Positions 8,951-16,558 are shown, counted from the stretch's first letter. The stretch is DNA of 35,348 bases from an uncultured beta proteobacterium (GCA_903823025.1 CAIJRK010000061.1:1-35348); one strand, 5' to 3'. The notes: generated by a model not told the origin, from the sequence alone. Translations and numbers: made by a program.

Positions 8951-9145
8951 ATGCCACTCAAAATTATTGCATCTACCTGTACCGCCTGCTCCGCCTGCGA
9001 GCCTGAATGCCCTAACGTCGCCATCCGAGAAAAAAATGGCACCTACGTGATTGACACCAAAAAATGCACCGACTGCGAAGGTCATTTTGATGAACCTCAG
9101 TGCATTGCTGTGTGCCCGGTTGACGGCTGCATCGTCAAGGCTTAA
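8951..9145 (+). CDS. fdxN: 2[4Fe-4S] ferredoxin FdxN
   Basis: Small (64 residues) bacterial-type ferredoxin with two [4Fe-4S] motifs. The first is Cys10, Cys13, Cys16 and Cys20-Pro. The second is Cys39, Cys42, Cys51 and Cys55-Pro, whose 8-residue insertion between the second and third Cys is typical of the FdxN/Alvin-type family. A further Cys60 is present. FdxN is commonly encoded directly after nifB and donates electrons to NifB or to nitrogenase reductase. Here it follows nifB by 54 bases with a good AGGAG ribosome site, and its product is expected to be a soluble electron carrier. Confidence 0.95.
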   Translation: MPLKIIASTCTACSACEPECPNVAIREKNGTYVIDTKKCTDCEGHFDEPQCIAVCPVDGCIVKA

Positions 9146-9167
9146 CCCTTTAGAGGATTAAATCATC

Positions 9168-9572
9168 ATGTTGCCTAACGTCACTATTACCCCCGCCGCA
9201 GAAAAATTTATCAAACGCATCGTGCGTTTCTCCGGCTTGCCGGAAAGCGCCGGTTTTCGCTTGCTGGTGGGTGCAGGCGGCTGCTCCGGCTACACCTCCG
9301 AGTTCAGCGCCGAGGCGGCGCCTCAACCGGGCGAAGAGACACTCACGGTCAATGGCTTGCGTATCTTCTTGCCCGCCGAGAGTCGCCTGATTCTTGAAGG
9401 CGTGACGGTTGATTTCGCTGAAACTGCGACCCAGTCGGGCCTGACTTTTATCAACCCCAACCAAGCCGCTTGCGCTTGCAGCACGGCTGAGACGGCACCG
9501 CCATCCGGTGTTACCAAGATCGAGATTAGCGCGATTGTGCGTAGCCGTCCGGCGCCCATTCTGGCGTCCTGA
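9168..9572 (+). CDS. Nif-specific A-type Fe-S carrier
   Basis: A third HesB/IscA-family protein (134 residues), clearly different from the two in the isc operon. It retains the three carrier cysteines: Cys39 in GAGGCSGYTSEF, and Cys102 and Cys104 in ACACSTAE. The divergent core and a C-terminal extension of about 28 residues are typical of the nif-linked subfamily (often called IscA-nif). Position just after nifB-fdxN suggests delivery of clusters to NifB or nitrogenase assembly proteins. The role is inferred from family and neighbours. Confidence 0.88.
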   Translation: MLPNVTITPAAEKFIKRIVRFSGLPESAGFRLLVGAGGCSGYTSEFSAEAAPQPGEETLTVNGLRIFLPAESRLILEGVTVDFAETATQSGLTFINPNQAACACSTAETAPPSGVTKIEISAIVRSRPAPILAS

Positions 9573-9602
9573 TGCGAAACCTTAACGAGCCGGGCCAAGC
9601 GC

Positions 9603-10403
9603 ATGAACACGACCCCTGTCCTGCGCGCCCCGGCGGGCGACATTCCCTCGCTGCATTGGCAAGGCGGCCCGGTGGACTGCAAGGTCTGCTGCTATGCCGA
9701 GTTGCGAGCGCTGCCCGGTGAGCAAGGTTGTGAGCCGGGTTACGCCTGTATGCAGGATGCCTATGCGCGCCGGATTGACCGCTTCTTTCGCTGGCATCCT
9801 TTGCTAGGCGATGCACAAATCGCACACCCCTATTTTGAAGTGCGGGCCATTGCCGCACGCCATGCCAGCGTGTTCCGCCTGACGACTTTGATTGACGACC
9901 CCGACGAGACGGTGCGTTTGCAGATTGCGCTGCGTTTGCCGTTGGCGCAACTGTCCCGACTCGCTAACGACTCGCACCGGGAAGTGCGTATTCGTGTCGC
10001 GCAACGCCTTTCCCCAACCTCGCTGGCCGCCCTGCGGGACGACCCGGACTACGGCGTGCGTGAACTCGTCGCGCTGCGTTTGCCGCTGGCGATTTTGCCG
10101 ACCATGGCGGCTGATCCTGATCGCGCTGTGCGGATGCGTGTTGCGCAGCGGCTGGAGATGCCCGCCTTGCTGCGCATGGCCGACGACGCCGAGCCGGAGG
10201 TGCGTCGCATCGTGGCCGAGCGGTTGCCTGCTGCCCTGTTGTCACGCATGGCTCGCGATGCGGACTGGCGTGTGCGCTGGGAAGTTGCCCAACGCGCCGA
10301 TACCGCCACGCTGGAACTCCTGCGCGACGACGCCGATTCTGAAGTTCGACAAGCCGTCTGTGAACGCCAAACCCCCACTTTTATTGGAGTCGCCCATGTC
10401 TGA
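9603..10403 (+). CDS. LRV-repeat Fe-S protein
   Basis: 266-residue protein of the leucine-rich repeat variant (LRV) family, first described from the nif region of Azotobacter vinelandii. The N-terminal part has a cysteine cluster (Cys26, Cys29, Cys30, Cys43, Cys49) matching the small 4Fe-4S domain that caps LRV proteins. From about residue 75 to 255 there are about seven or eight 24-residue helical repeats (pattern D.D..VR..VA.RLP...L..L). The repeats make a right-handed superhelix suited to protein binding. The exact function is unknown. The 3' end overlaps the next gene (nifZ) by 8 bases, indicating translational coupling within the nifB operon. Confidence 0.85.
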   Translation: MNTTPVLRAPAGDIPSLHWQGGPVDCKVCCYAELRALPGEQGCEPGYACMQDAYARRIDRFFRWHPLLGDAQIAHPYFEVRAIAARHASVFRLTTLIDDPDETVRLQIALRLPLAQLSRLANDSHREVRIRVAQRLSPTSLAALRDDPDYGVRELVALRLPLAILPTMAADPDRAVRMRVAQRLEMPALLRMADDAEPEVRRIVAERLPAALLSRMARDADWRVRWEVAQRADTATLELLRDDADSEVRQAVCERQTPTFIGVAHV

Positions 10404-10764
10404 TATCAACCGTGACGATGATGACGCACTTGAAGTGACGCTGCCCCCGCGTTTCACGTATGGCGAGCGAGTCGTTTCTCGCTCTGTGGTGCGCAACGAC
10501 GGCACCTACAACGGCAAAGATATTGGTGAAGTGTTGGTGAAAAAAGGCGAGGTGGGTTACGTCGTTCACATCAATACGTTCTTGCAGCAGTACTACATCT
10601 ACGCAGTGGATTTTTTTGAATCCGGTCACCGCGTCGGGATGCGTGCCAAAGAAATTTGCACGCTCGACAATTTGCCCGATGACGTGTTGGCGCAGCTAGG
10701 CGATAAGGCCACGGCGTTGCGCGTTCTCGGAACTTCCAAACCCCTCAAGGAGAACCTCTCATGA
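10396..10764 (+). CDS. nifZ: NifZ (first copy)
   Basis: NifZ helps P-cluster maturation in the MoFe protein, acting with the Fe protein on the second cluster. This 122-residue copy has the NifZ core, about residues 18-95 (YGERVVSRSVVRNDGTYNG, GEVGYVVHI, LQQYYIYAVDF). The start ATG has GGAG 7 bases upstream and overlaps the end of the LRV gene, so a longer frame upstream is rejected. Its stop overlaps the start of a second NifZ-like gene in an ATGA arrangement. The C-terminal 25 residues are variable. Confidence 0.9.
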   Translation: MSDINRDDDDALEVTLPPRFTYGERVVSRSVVRNDGTYNGKDIGEVLVKKGEVGYVVHINTFLQQYYIYAVDFFESGHRVGMRAKEICTLDNLPDDVLAQLGDKATALRVLGTSKPLKENLS

Positions 10765-11039
10765 CCATGACCGAACCACGCGCTGCTTTGTATGCCTGGG
10801 GCCAGCGCGTCATTGCGCTGGACGATTTGGTCAACGACGGCAGCTACCCGGATCGCCCGGTGGACGCCTTGCTTGCGCCGCGCGGTGCCGTGGGCGAGAT
10901 CGTCAACATCGGCCATGCCGAAGAGCCGAACGAGCCGGTTTATCTGGTGCAGTTTGAGGGCTGTGTGATTGGCTGTCTGGAAGTCGAAATTGTGTTGGCG
11001 CCGGATGGATTGGTGTCGGAGACGGCAGACATTGCATGA
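10761..11039 (+). CDS. nifZ: NifZ-like protein (second copy)
   Basis: 92-residue NifZ-family protein with the same domain pattern as its neighbour (WGQRVIALDDLVNDGSYPD, GAVGEIVNIGH, VYLVQFEGCVIGCLEVEI) but highly diverged. It starts inside the stop of the first nifZ (ATGA overlap) and ends in an ATGA overlap with the next gene, so all are translationally coupled. The family role is assistance in P-cluster formation. Two tandem NifZ paralogues may act on successive steps or as a heterodimer, but that is inference. Confidence 0.85.
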   Translation: MTMTEPRAALYAWGQRVIALDDLVNDGSYPDRPVDALLAPRGAVGEIVNIGHAEEPNEPVYLVQFEGCVIGCLEVEIVLAPDGLVSETADIA

Positions 11040-11413
11040 ACACAGCGGTCGCGCCATCCGCCAGCGGAAAAGTGCGTGACTTGATGCAGCACCGCCTGGA
11101 GCGGGCCTTGCGTCAACGGGTGCGCTACCGTTATGTGCGCCCGCGTGTGCTGCGCGAAGGCGAGAGCTTTCGCATCCAAAGTCCGTGTTGCTCGCGCAAC
11201 GTGGACCCCAGCGGCGGCATGATTGACATTGCTTTATTGGTTCCCCACTTGGCACCAGTCAGCACCAATCCATCCTCCAAAGTATTGCAAGGCTGGCGTT
11301 TATGCGCGCGTGACCATGTTCATGGAATTTGGGTTCCGCAGCTAGAAAACGAAACTTTAGACGCATTGCTGGATGTGCTCTGTCTTGATCAAAAACGCCT
11401 GTTTTGGCCTTGA
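11036..11413 (+). CDS. Uncharacterised nif-operon protein
   Basis: 125-residue protein I cannot name with certainty. It has a basic N-terminus (HRLERALRQRVRYRYVRPRVL), a central pair of cysteines (SPCCSRNVDPSGG), and a C-terminal half with W-rich and acidic patterns (GWRLCARDHVHGIWVP, LDALLDVLCLDQKRLFW). The C-terminal pattern faintly recalls DUF3024 proteins; this is low confidence. It overlaps the second nifZ by 4 bases and precedes nifS by 3 bases, so it is a genuine coupled gene of the operon. The CC pair and additional Cys91 could bind a metal or cluster. Being soluble and nif-linked, it may be an accessory to P-cluster or sulfur chemistry. Confidence 0.7.
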   Translation: MNTAVAPSASGKVRDLMQHRLERALRQRVRYRYVRPRVLREGESFRIQSPCCSRNVDPSGGMIDIALLVPHLAPVSTNPSSKVLQGWRLCARDHVHGIWVPQLENETLDALLDVLCLDQKRLFWP

Positions 11414-11416
11414 CTC

Positions 11417-12565
11417 ATGATTTACCTTGACCACAACGCCACCACGCCGCCAGCGCCTTCGGTCATTGAGGCGATGCTGCCGATTTTTTCCCGGCTTTGG
11501 GCCAATGCGTCGTCGCAACACGGGCCGGGGCAAGAGGCCAAACGTGTCCTGAGCGCGGCGCGTTCGACGGTGGCGCAGGTGTTGGGTTGCAAGCCCGCCG
11601 AGGTTATTTTTACCAGCGGCGCGACGGAGTCCAACCATTTGGCCGTGCGCGGATTGCTGGCCGTCGCCGCCCCCGAACGTCGTCGCGTGGTGTTCAGTTG
11701 CATCGAGCACGCGGGCCATTTGCGTCTGGCGCGCTCTTTGTCAGAAGCGGGTTGGGCGGTGGACTTTATCCCTGTTCATAGCGACGGCACGCTTGATCTG
11801 CCAGCGGCGCAAGCGTTGATCGGCCCGGACGTGGCATTGGTCTCGCTCATGGCCGCCAACAATGAAACCGGGGCGCTGATGCCGGTGGCCGAAGTCGCCG
11901 CGTTGACCAAAGCGGCGGGCGCACCGCTGCATGTGGACGCGACCCAATTCATCGGTAAACAGCTGTTTCATTTCGCCACTTGTGGCGCGGATGCGGTGTC
12001 GCTATCGGCGCACAAACTGCAAGGGCCAAAAGGCGTAGGGGCTTTATTGTTGCGCCAAGGTCTAGCCTTTGCGCCGCAGACGTTGGGCAGTCAGGAGCGC
12101 GCTCGGCGCGGTGGCACCGAGAACCTGCCCGGCATTGTGGGTCTGGCGGCGGCGCTGGCGCTGCTGGGCGACATCGCCCTTGAGTCGGCACGCGTCGCCC
12201 AGTTGCGCGACTTGCTCGAATCCGAATTAACCCGTGCGCTGCCGGGCACACACATTTGGTCGCAAGGTGTGGCGCGTCTGCCGGGCACCAGTTATTTGCG
12301 CTTTGGCCAACTGTCGGCGGACGTTGTGTTGCAGCGATTGGAACGCCTGGGCGTGGCCGCGTCATCCGGCGCGGCTTGTTCTTCTGGCGGCAGTGCGCCC
12401 TCGCATGTCTTGACGGCTATGGGTGTGCCGCCTACGCAGGCGCTGGCTGCTGTGCGCCTGTCGCTAGGTCGAACGACGACGGCGCAAGACATCGCATCTC
12501 TATTAAAGGAATTGCCACCCTTGTTGGCCCCGTTATTGCGTAATGAAGCATTAACTGTCGAATGA
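11417..12565 (+). CDS. nifS: NifS-type cysteine desulfurase
   Basis: PLP enzyme (382 residues) releasing sulfur from cysteine for cluster synthesis. Visible features are the start motif [29 protein letters not shown]-stacking His98, PLP lysine Lys200 (SLSAHKLQGPKG) and catalytic Cys321 in SSGAACSSGGSAPS. It is more diverged than the IscS of the isc operon and shorter at the C-terminus, fitting the NifS-like group linked to nifB operons. No NifU is encoded nearby, so its sulfur acceptor is not obvious. The IscU at 3411-3848, a NifU elsewhere, or the nif-type IscA are candidates. Confidence 0.9.
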   Translation: MIYLDHNATTPPAPSVIEAMLPIFSRLWANASSQHGPGQEAKRVLSAARSTVAQVLGCKPAEVIFTSGATESNHLAVRGLLAVAAPERRRVVFSCIEHAGHLRLARSLSEAGWAVDFIPVHSDGTLDLPAAQALIGPDVALVSLMAANNETGALMPVAEVAALTKAAGAPLHVDATQFIGKQLFHFATCGADAVSLSAHKLQGPKGVGALLLRQGLAFAPQTLGSQERARRGGTENLPGIVGLAAALALLGDIALESARVAQLRDLLESELTRALPGTHIWSQGVARLPGTSYLRFGQLSADVVLQRLERLGVAASSGAACSSGGSAPSHVLTAMGVPPTQALAAVRLSLGRTTTAQDIASLLKELPPLLAPLLRNEALTVE

Positions 12566-12608
12566 AGAGAACCAGACAAACCATGTTTACAACTACCGGG
12601 AACCGACC

Positions 12609-12842
12609 ATGAAAGTAATGATCCGCAAAGACAGCAAAGGCCAACTCACGGCCTATGTGCCCAAGAAAGATCTGGAAGAACCTATCGTCTCGATGGTCGA
12701 ACCCGGCATGTGGGGTGGTTTGGTGACTTTGGGTAACGGCTGGCAGTTGGAACTGCCAGCGATGCCCCCAGAGACTACGCTGCCCATCACCGTCGAGGCC
12801 CGTCGCCTGGCCTCCTCCGTCCAAGACGAGTCAGGAGAATAA
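12609..12842 (+). CDS. nifT: NifT/FixU protein
   Basis: 77-residue member of the NifT/FixU family, recognisable from the start MKVMIRKDSKG, the YVPKKDLEEPIVSMVEP block, the WGGLVTLGNGWQLELP segment and the LPITVEARR ending. The family is conserved next to nif genes but no biochemical role is established; deletion has little effect in other bacteria. It lies 43 bases after nifS and 2 bases before the next small gene, in the same direction, so it belongs to the nifB operon. Confidence 0.92.
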   Translation: MKVMIRKDSKGQLTAYVPKKDLEEPIVSMVEPGMWGGLVTLGNGWQLELPAMPPETTLPITVEARRLASSVQDESGE

Positions 12843-12844
12843 CC

Positions 12845-13105
12845 ATGGCCATGACCGCCGACTCCCTGCGTAGCGCCAGCGAAGTGGTTGGCGCGGCATC
12901 TTCGCTGCGCGACGCGGCCGCCATCTGGCGTGCGCACCATCCCGACATACGCGTTGTGCTGGTCGATGCCCTGGATATGCGTGAAGAAACTCCCGCGCTG
13001 ACATTGGGGCACCGCAGTGTTTACCTTGCCACTTCCAGCGGCCATTGCTGGCACATCACGCAGCAGCCCGAAGAGGCCACGGCGCTGATTCTCACGCAGG
13101 ACTGA
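12845..13105 (+). CDS. Small uncharacterised nif-operon protein
   Basis: 86-residue soluble protein with no recognised domain. The first half is alanine/serine-rich and helical (SASEVVGAASSLRDAAAIWRA). The second half looks beta-rich (IRVVLVDALDM, ALTLGHRSVYLATSSGHCWHIT). It begins 2 bases after nifT with an AGGAG site and ends 2 bases before the DegT-like gene, so it is part of the operon. Small proteins of this size occur near nifT and nifZ in other diazotrophs, but I cannot place it in a named family. Confidence 0.7.
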   Translation: MAMTADSLRSASEVVGAASSLRDAAAIWRAHHPDIRVVLVDALDMREETPALTLGHRSVYLATSSGHCWHITQQPEEATALILTQD

Positions 13106-13107
13106 TC

Positions 13108-14274
13108 ATGGAAGTTGATGTTATTTCCCTCTTTGAACCCGATGGCGGCGACCGCGAGATAGACCTCGTTTGCGCCGTGCTCCAGTCCACGCGCTGGAGC
13201 GATGGCCCGATGGTGGAGTCGTTCGAGCGCGCCTTTGCTGGCTGGGTCGGGCGTCGCCATGCGGTCGCCGTGAGCAGCGGCACGCTGGGCACCTGGATTG
13301 CCTTGCGCGCCTTCGGTATTGGCCCCGGCGACGAGGTGATTTGCACCTCTCACGCCTGGCATCAGGTGGCGCAGGCCATTACCTTGACGGGTGCTACGCC
13401 GGTGTTTTCAGACATCAACTATTGGACGGGCAGCCTGAACGCCGACAAGGCTGCGCTCAAGATCACGCCTCGCACCCGTGCTATTTTGGCGGGCAATACC
13501 AACGGTCATCCGGCGGCTTGGGGTCCGTTGCGCGCACTGGCTGCGGCGCACAACCTAAAACTGATTGAAGACAGCAGCGAAGCCCTAGGCTCGCGCTACC
13601 AAGGCCAATGCGTCGGCAACTTTGGCGATGTCTCGGTGTTTGATTTCTCGCAACCCTCCGCCTTGTGTACGGGCGAAGGCGGCATGTTGGTCACGGATGA
13701 TGACGAGTTGGTCCACGAGTTGCGCTACTTGCGTCAGCGCCGACTTGAAGATCGCGCGTCTGTCTCGGTCGGCTCGCGGGTGCCGCTACAAGCAGGCATG
13801 AGTGAGATCACGGCGGCGCTGGGTTTGGCACAGTTGGCCGGTCTGGATGATCGACTGGCCGCCCGCCGACAAGTCGTGGCTTGGTATCACGAACACATGC
13901 AGAGTTTTGAAGGCGTCAAGCCGCCCTACATCGGCGACGACGTAGAGGAAGTGCATTGGATGCTCTATGTGGTTCACCTCGGCAAACGTTTCTCGGGCAG
14001 TGCGCGGGCGCAGATGATTGACGACCTGCGTTCTTGCGGCATAGAAACCGTGGCCTACAGCCACCCTTTGCATCAGCAGTACTTCTACATGAACGCCGCC
14101 GCCACCATCGGCCACCAACTCGGCGGTCTGTTGCCCGACACCGACCGCATCAGCAGCCGGGCGCTGGCGCTGCCGCTACACACTCAACTTGACGCCACCC
14201 AAGTCAAGTACATCGTCAACACGCTCAAGGACACCGCGACCAACGTAGGTGCCGGAGCGGCCATTTACCTCTAA
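13108..14274 (+). CDS. DegT/DnrJ-like protein lacking the PLP lysine
   Basis: 388-residue protein with the fold of DegT/DnrJ/EryC1/StrS sugar aminotransferases. The N-terminal substrate loop, the SSGTLGTWIALRAFGIGPGDEV block, the PLP-contacting LIEDSSEALGS and the TGEGGMLVTDD motif are all present. The residue that normally forms the Schiff base with PLP, the Lys of the usual ATKNLTTGEGG-type motif, is Ser184 here (FSQPSALCTGEGG). The protein therefore should not work as a normal aminotransferase. The start follows the previous gene by 2 bases; a frame further upstream overlaps that gene and lacks similarity. Downstream the SIR2-like gene starts 9 bases later. A role as a dehydratase-like, binding or scaffold protein in nitrogenase maturation is possible. 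Confidence 0.85.
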   Translation: MEVDVISLFEPDGGDREIDLVCAVLQSTRWSDGPMVESFERAFAGWVGRRHAVAVSSGTLGTWIALRAFGIGPGDEVICTSHAWHQVAQAITLTGATPVFSDINYWTGSLNADKAALKITPRTRAILAGNTNGHPAAWGPLRALAAAHNLKLIEDSSEALGSRYQGQCVGNFGDVSVFDFSQPSALCTGEGGMLVTDDDELVHELRYLRQRRLEDRASVSVGSRVPLQAGMSEITAALGLAQLAGLDDRLAARRQVVAWYHEHMQSFEGVKPPYIGDDVEEVHWMLYVVHLGKRFSGSARAQMIDDLRSCGIETVAYSHPLHQQYFYMNAAATIGHQLGGLLPDTDRISSRALALPLHTQLDATQVKYIVNTLKDTATNVGAGAAIYL

Positions 14275-14283
14275 GGAGAAATT

Positions 14284-15147
14284 ATGGATTCCTACGCCCA
14301 TCTGGACGATCTCATTCAGGACATTGCCCAACGGCTCGACACCGGCGTCGTCATTCCCTACCTTGGCCCCGATATGCTGTCGCTGTGCGATGACCCCCAA
14401 GTGCCGGGCAACCCTGTGGCGCTGGCCGAGAGCATGACGGCCAAGGTCAGCGTGCCCTACAAAATTCGCAAGCGACTCACGCAAGCGGCGCAGTTCATTG
14501 AGAACTTCAAACACCGCAAGTCGGTGGTGCATCTCATGAATGAGGCTTTTGCCAACACGCCCGCCCCCTCACCGCTGCACTTGGCGTTGGCAGGCAGTGG
14601 TGCTGGCTTGTGGGTTGACACGTGGTACGACGACACCTTTGCCGCCGCGCTGACGCAAGCCCGCCCGAAGGGCAGTTGGGTGCAAGTGCAGGGTTTGTCG
14701 CAATCCGAACATTTCGGCCATTGGACCGGCGTGTACGGCGACGATGGCGAGTTTTTGCCCGCGCTTCCCGCCAACATCGCCCGCATTCTCTACAAGCCCA
14801 TCGGCAGCCACAGCCCTGCAGGTAACTATCTGGTTTCCGACAGCGACCATGTCGAAGTGCTGACCGAGATTGATATTCAGACGCCGATCCCCGCCGCCGT
14901 GCAAGCCTGGCGCACCGGCCGCAACTTCTTGTTTATGGGTTGCCGTTTTGATGACCAACTGACGCGCAGTTTTGCCCGCCAGATCATGAAACGCTCGTCC
15001 GATTGCCATTGGGCGGTGCTGCCCGAGAAACCCACACGCATGGAAGCGCGCTTTCTGCAAGAGCAAGGCATCACGCGCATTGATATGCCACTGGCGCAGT
15101 TTGCCAATGCATTAATGACGGCGATGCAGCCCGCCGTAGTCGCCTGA
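14284..15147 (+). CDS. SIR2-like protein with degenerate active site
   Basis: 287-residue protein with the layout of SIR2-like (NAD-binding Rossmann) domains. Near the N-terminus VVIPYLGPDML replaces the usual GAG nucleotide loop. VDTWYDDTF (about residues 112-120) replaces the usual TTNYDxL with the catalytic Asn changed to Trp. LYKPIGSH replaces the KLHGS motif with the catalytic His changed to Ile. A late LFMGCRFDDQLTRSFARQI matches the IGYSFxD-type strand and helix. NAD hydrolysis or deacylation is therefore unlikely. The gene has a strong ribosome site (AAGGAG) and follows the DegT-like gene directly. Some binding or regulatory role linked to nitrogenase is inferred only from context. 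Confidence 0.75.
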   Translation: MDSYAHLDDLIQDIAQRLDTGVVIPYLGPDMLSLCDDPQVPGNPVALAESMTAKVSVPYKIRKRLTQAAQFIENFKHRKSVVHLMNEAFANTPAPSPLHLALAGSGAGLWVDTWYDDTFAAALTQARPKGSWVQVQGLSQSEHFGHWTGVYGDDGEFLPALPANIARILYKPIGSHSPAGNYLVSDSDHVEVLTEIDIQTPIPAAVQAWRTGRNFLFMGCRFDDQLTRSFARQIMKRSSDCHWAVLPEKPTRMEARFLQEQGITRIDMPLAQFANALMTAMQPAVVA

Positions 15148-15208
15148 AAACGCTTATTTTTTTGTTTCTTTTTTTAACCAACGACGTGGCCTTGAGCTAC
15201 GCAATACC

Positions 15209-15499
15209 ATGACCACACTCACAGTTCTCCCCTCTGGCAAAACTTACGAAGTCGCCGCTGGCACCACCTTGCTGAAAGCCCTGATGGACGCCGGTGAGCC
15301 GATCAGCAGCAAATGCGGCGGCGAAGGTAAATGCGACACCTGTCACGTCTCTGTCCCGGTCGGTCGCAAGAGCCTGTCCAAAATTCAGCGCCTGGAAAAT
15401 GCGCAACTTGACGGCATCATTGGCATCGGCTCCAACTCGCGCCTGGCCTGCCAAGCCGTGCTGGGTGAAGAAGCCGTGACGGTGGAATTGTTGAGCTAA
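15209..15499 (+). CDS. 2Fe-2S ferredoxin at the end of the nifB operon
   Basis: 96-residue plant-type-fold [2Fe-2S] ferredoxin. Ligands are Cys36, Cys42, Cys45 and Cys81 (CX5CX2C and a distal Cys in RLACQAV), with the flanking GGEGKCDTCHVSV sequence. It resembles small ferredoxins found in nif clusters that may feed electrons to nitrogenase or to assembly enzymes. It lies 61 bases after the SIR2-like gene. I see no correctly spaced sigma-54 element in that gap, so it is probably read from upstream. A long perfect palindrome follows, probably ending the operon. Confidence 0.88.
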   Translation: MTTLTVLPSGKTYEVAAGTTLLKALMDAGEPISSKCGGEGKCDTCHVSVPVGRKSLSKIQRLENAQLDGIIGIGSNSRLACQAVLGEEAVTVELLS

Positions 15500-15557
15500 A
15501 AATCACCGAGGTGATGCGCGCCGATTGAGTTCTGCGCCGCGCCAAGACGTTGACGGT

Positions 15558-15583
15558 GATGATTGATTTTAAAATCAATCATC
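15558..15583. terminator. Perfect palindrome after the nifB operon
   Basis: A 26-base perfect palindrome (arms 15558-15570 and 15571-15583, each starting or ending GATGATTGATTTT or its complement) follows the ferredoxin stop by 58 bases. It is followed by GTTTTG. It could act as a bidirectional terminator once transcribed, although a stem without a loop would pair less its central AT bases. A regulator binding site is an alternative. Confidence 0.5.
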
Positions 15584-15633
15584 GTTTTGCCGGATAAGTT
15601 GGATTTACAGAGTAAAGTTCTCGATCAATGCAA

Positions 15634-15668
15634 CCCGCAAAGCCTGCTTCAAACGCAGACTTTGCGGG
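15634..15668 (+). terminator. Hairpin upstream of budA
   Basis: Arms CCCGCAAAG (15634-15642) and CTTTGCGGG (15660-15668) pair perfectly. Inside, CTGC/GCAG extends the stem past one C-A mismatch, leaving a 7-base loop. There is no clean T-run after it, so it may be a leader structure of budA rather than a terminator. Confidence 0.45.
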
Positions 15669-15716
15669 CTGCGTCGTTTCAGAAATTTTATTCATTCGAC
15701 CCTTATCCTTCAAAAT

Positions 15717-16499
15717 ATGAAACACATCAAGTTTGCGCTCACGGCGCTTTTAAGCGCTACTCTCTTTTTCAATGCAAACGCGACAGAACCCGTCCTCTAT
15801 CAATACTCCACCATTGATGCTTTGCTGGCAGGCTCCTATGACGGCGAAATCACCGTAGAAGAGTTGAGCAAACATGGCGATTTCGGCCTGGGAACCTACA
15901 ATAAACTTGATGGTGAAATGGTTGTCATTGATGGATTTTTCTACAAAATGCAAGGCAATGGTGTCCTCGTTGAAGTTAAAAAATCTGACATGTCACCCTT
16001 TGCGGTTGTCACCAATTTCAAGCCTAATTCCCAATATGAATTAAGTGATATCAAGTCGCTGGCCGAGTTGGAAAAAAAGATAAGCAGCACGCTTGAAAAC
16101 ACGGGCATATTTCAGGCAATTCGCATTAAAGGCGACTTTGATGAAATGACGACTCGCGCTATTTCACCGCAAGAAAAACCTTACAAGCCATTGATTGAAG
16201 TTTCAAAAACACAATCAATTTTCCATATTGGAAAAACCAAAGGTGAGCTGATCGCCTTCCGTAGCCCAGCGTTCGTCAAGGGTTTCAATGTGCCCGGCTA
16301 CCATTGGCACTACCTCTCGGATGATCGTAAATCGGGGGGGCATGTGTTGTCACTTGCGTTGTCAAAGGTTAATGTGAAGATTTCTGATATTTCAGATGTT
16401 CAACTCAAAATCCCGACAAGCAAAGCATTTTCTGCTGTTGATCAATCTATCGATCGCTCCAAAGAATTGCACATCGTTGAGTCGGCCCGCAAGCCTTAA
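15717..16499 (+). CDS. budA: Alpha-acetolactate decarboxylase, exported
   Basis: Converts alpha-acetolactate to acetoin, in the 2,3-butanediol/acetoin pathway. The 260-residue protein has the family core: GDFGLGTYNKLDGEMVVIDG split over residues about 55-74, and the metal-binding GYHWHYL and GGHVL motifs whose three His residues bind zinc. The N-terminus (KHIKFALTALLSATLFFNANA) is a typical signal peptide, so the enzyme is probably periplasmic. Exported forms are known in the family, though many bacterial members are cytoplasmic. No acetolactate synthase or acetoin reductase is encoded beside it, so it is an isolated gene between nif blocks. Confidence 0.9.
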   Translation: MKHIKFALTALLSATLFFNANATEPVLYQYSTIDALLAGSYDGEITVEELSKHGDFGLGTYNKLDGEMVVIDGFFYKMQGNGVLVEVKKSDMSPFAVVTNFKPNSQYELSDIKSLAELEKKISSTLENTGIFQAIRIKGDFDEMTTRAISPQEKPYKPLIEVSKTQSIFHIGKTKGELIAFRSPAFVKGFNVPGYHWHYLSDDRKSGGHVLSLALSKVNVKISDISDVQLKIPTSKAFSAVDQSIDRSKELHIVESARKP

Positions 16500-16523
16500 A
16501 ACGTCCGTGTGCGCAAAGCACTG

Positions 16524-16558
16524 AAAGTCAGGTTTTCCATCTTGGACTGCCTGACTTT
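16524..16558 (+). terminator. Terminator of budA
   Basis: Arms AAAGTCAGG (16524-16532) and CCTGACTTT (16550-16558) pair perfectly and run into TTTTA, 25 bases after the budA stop. A Rho-independent terminator with a long (17-base) loop is likely. Confidence 0.6.

Noticed and set aside
15190..15208. Sigma-54-like TGGCCTTGAGCTACGC before the last ferredoxin of the nifB operon
   Set aside because: GG and GC are 11 rather than 10 bases apart and the -12 block is poor.
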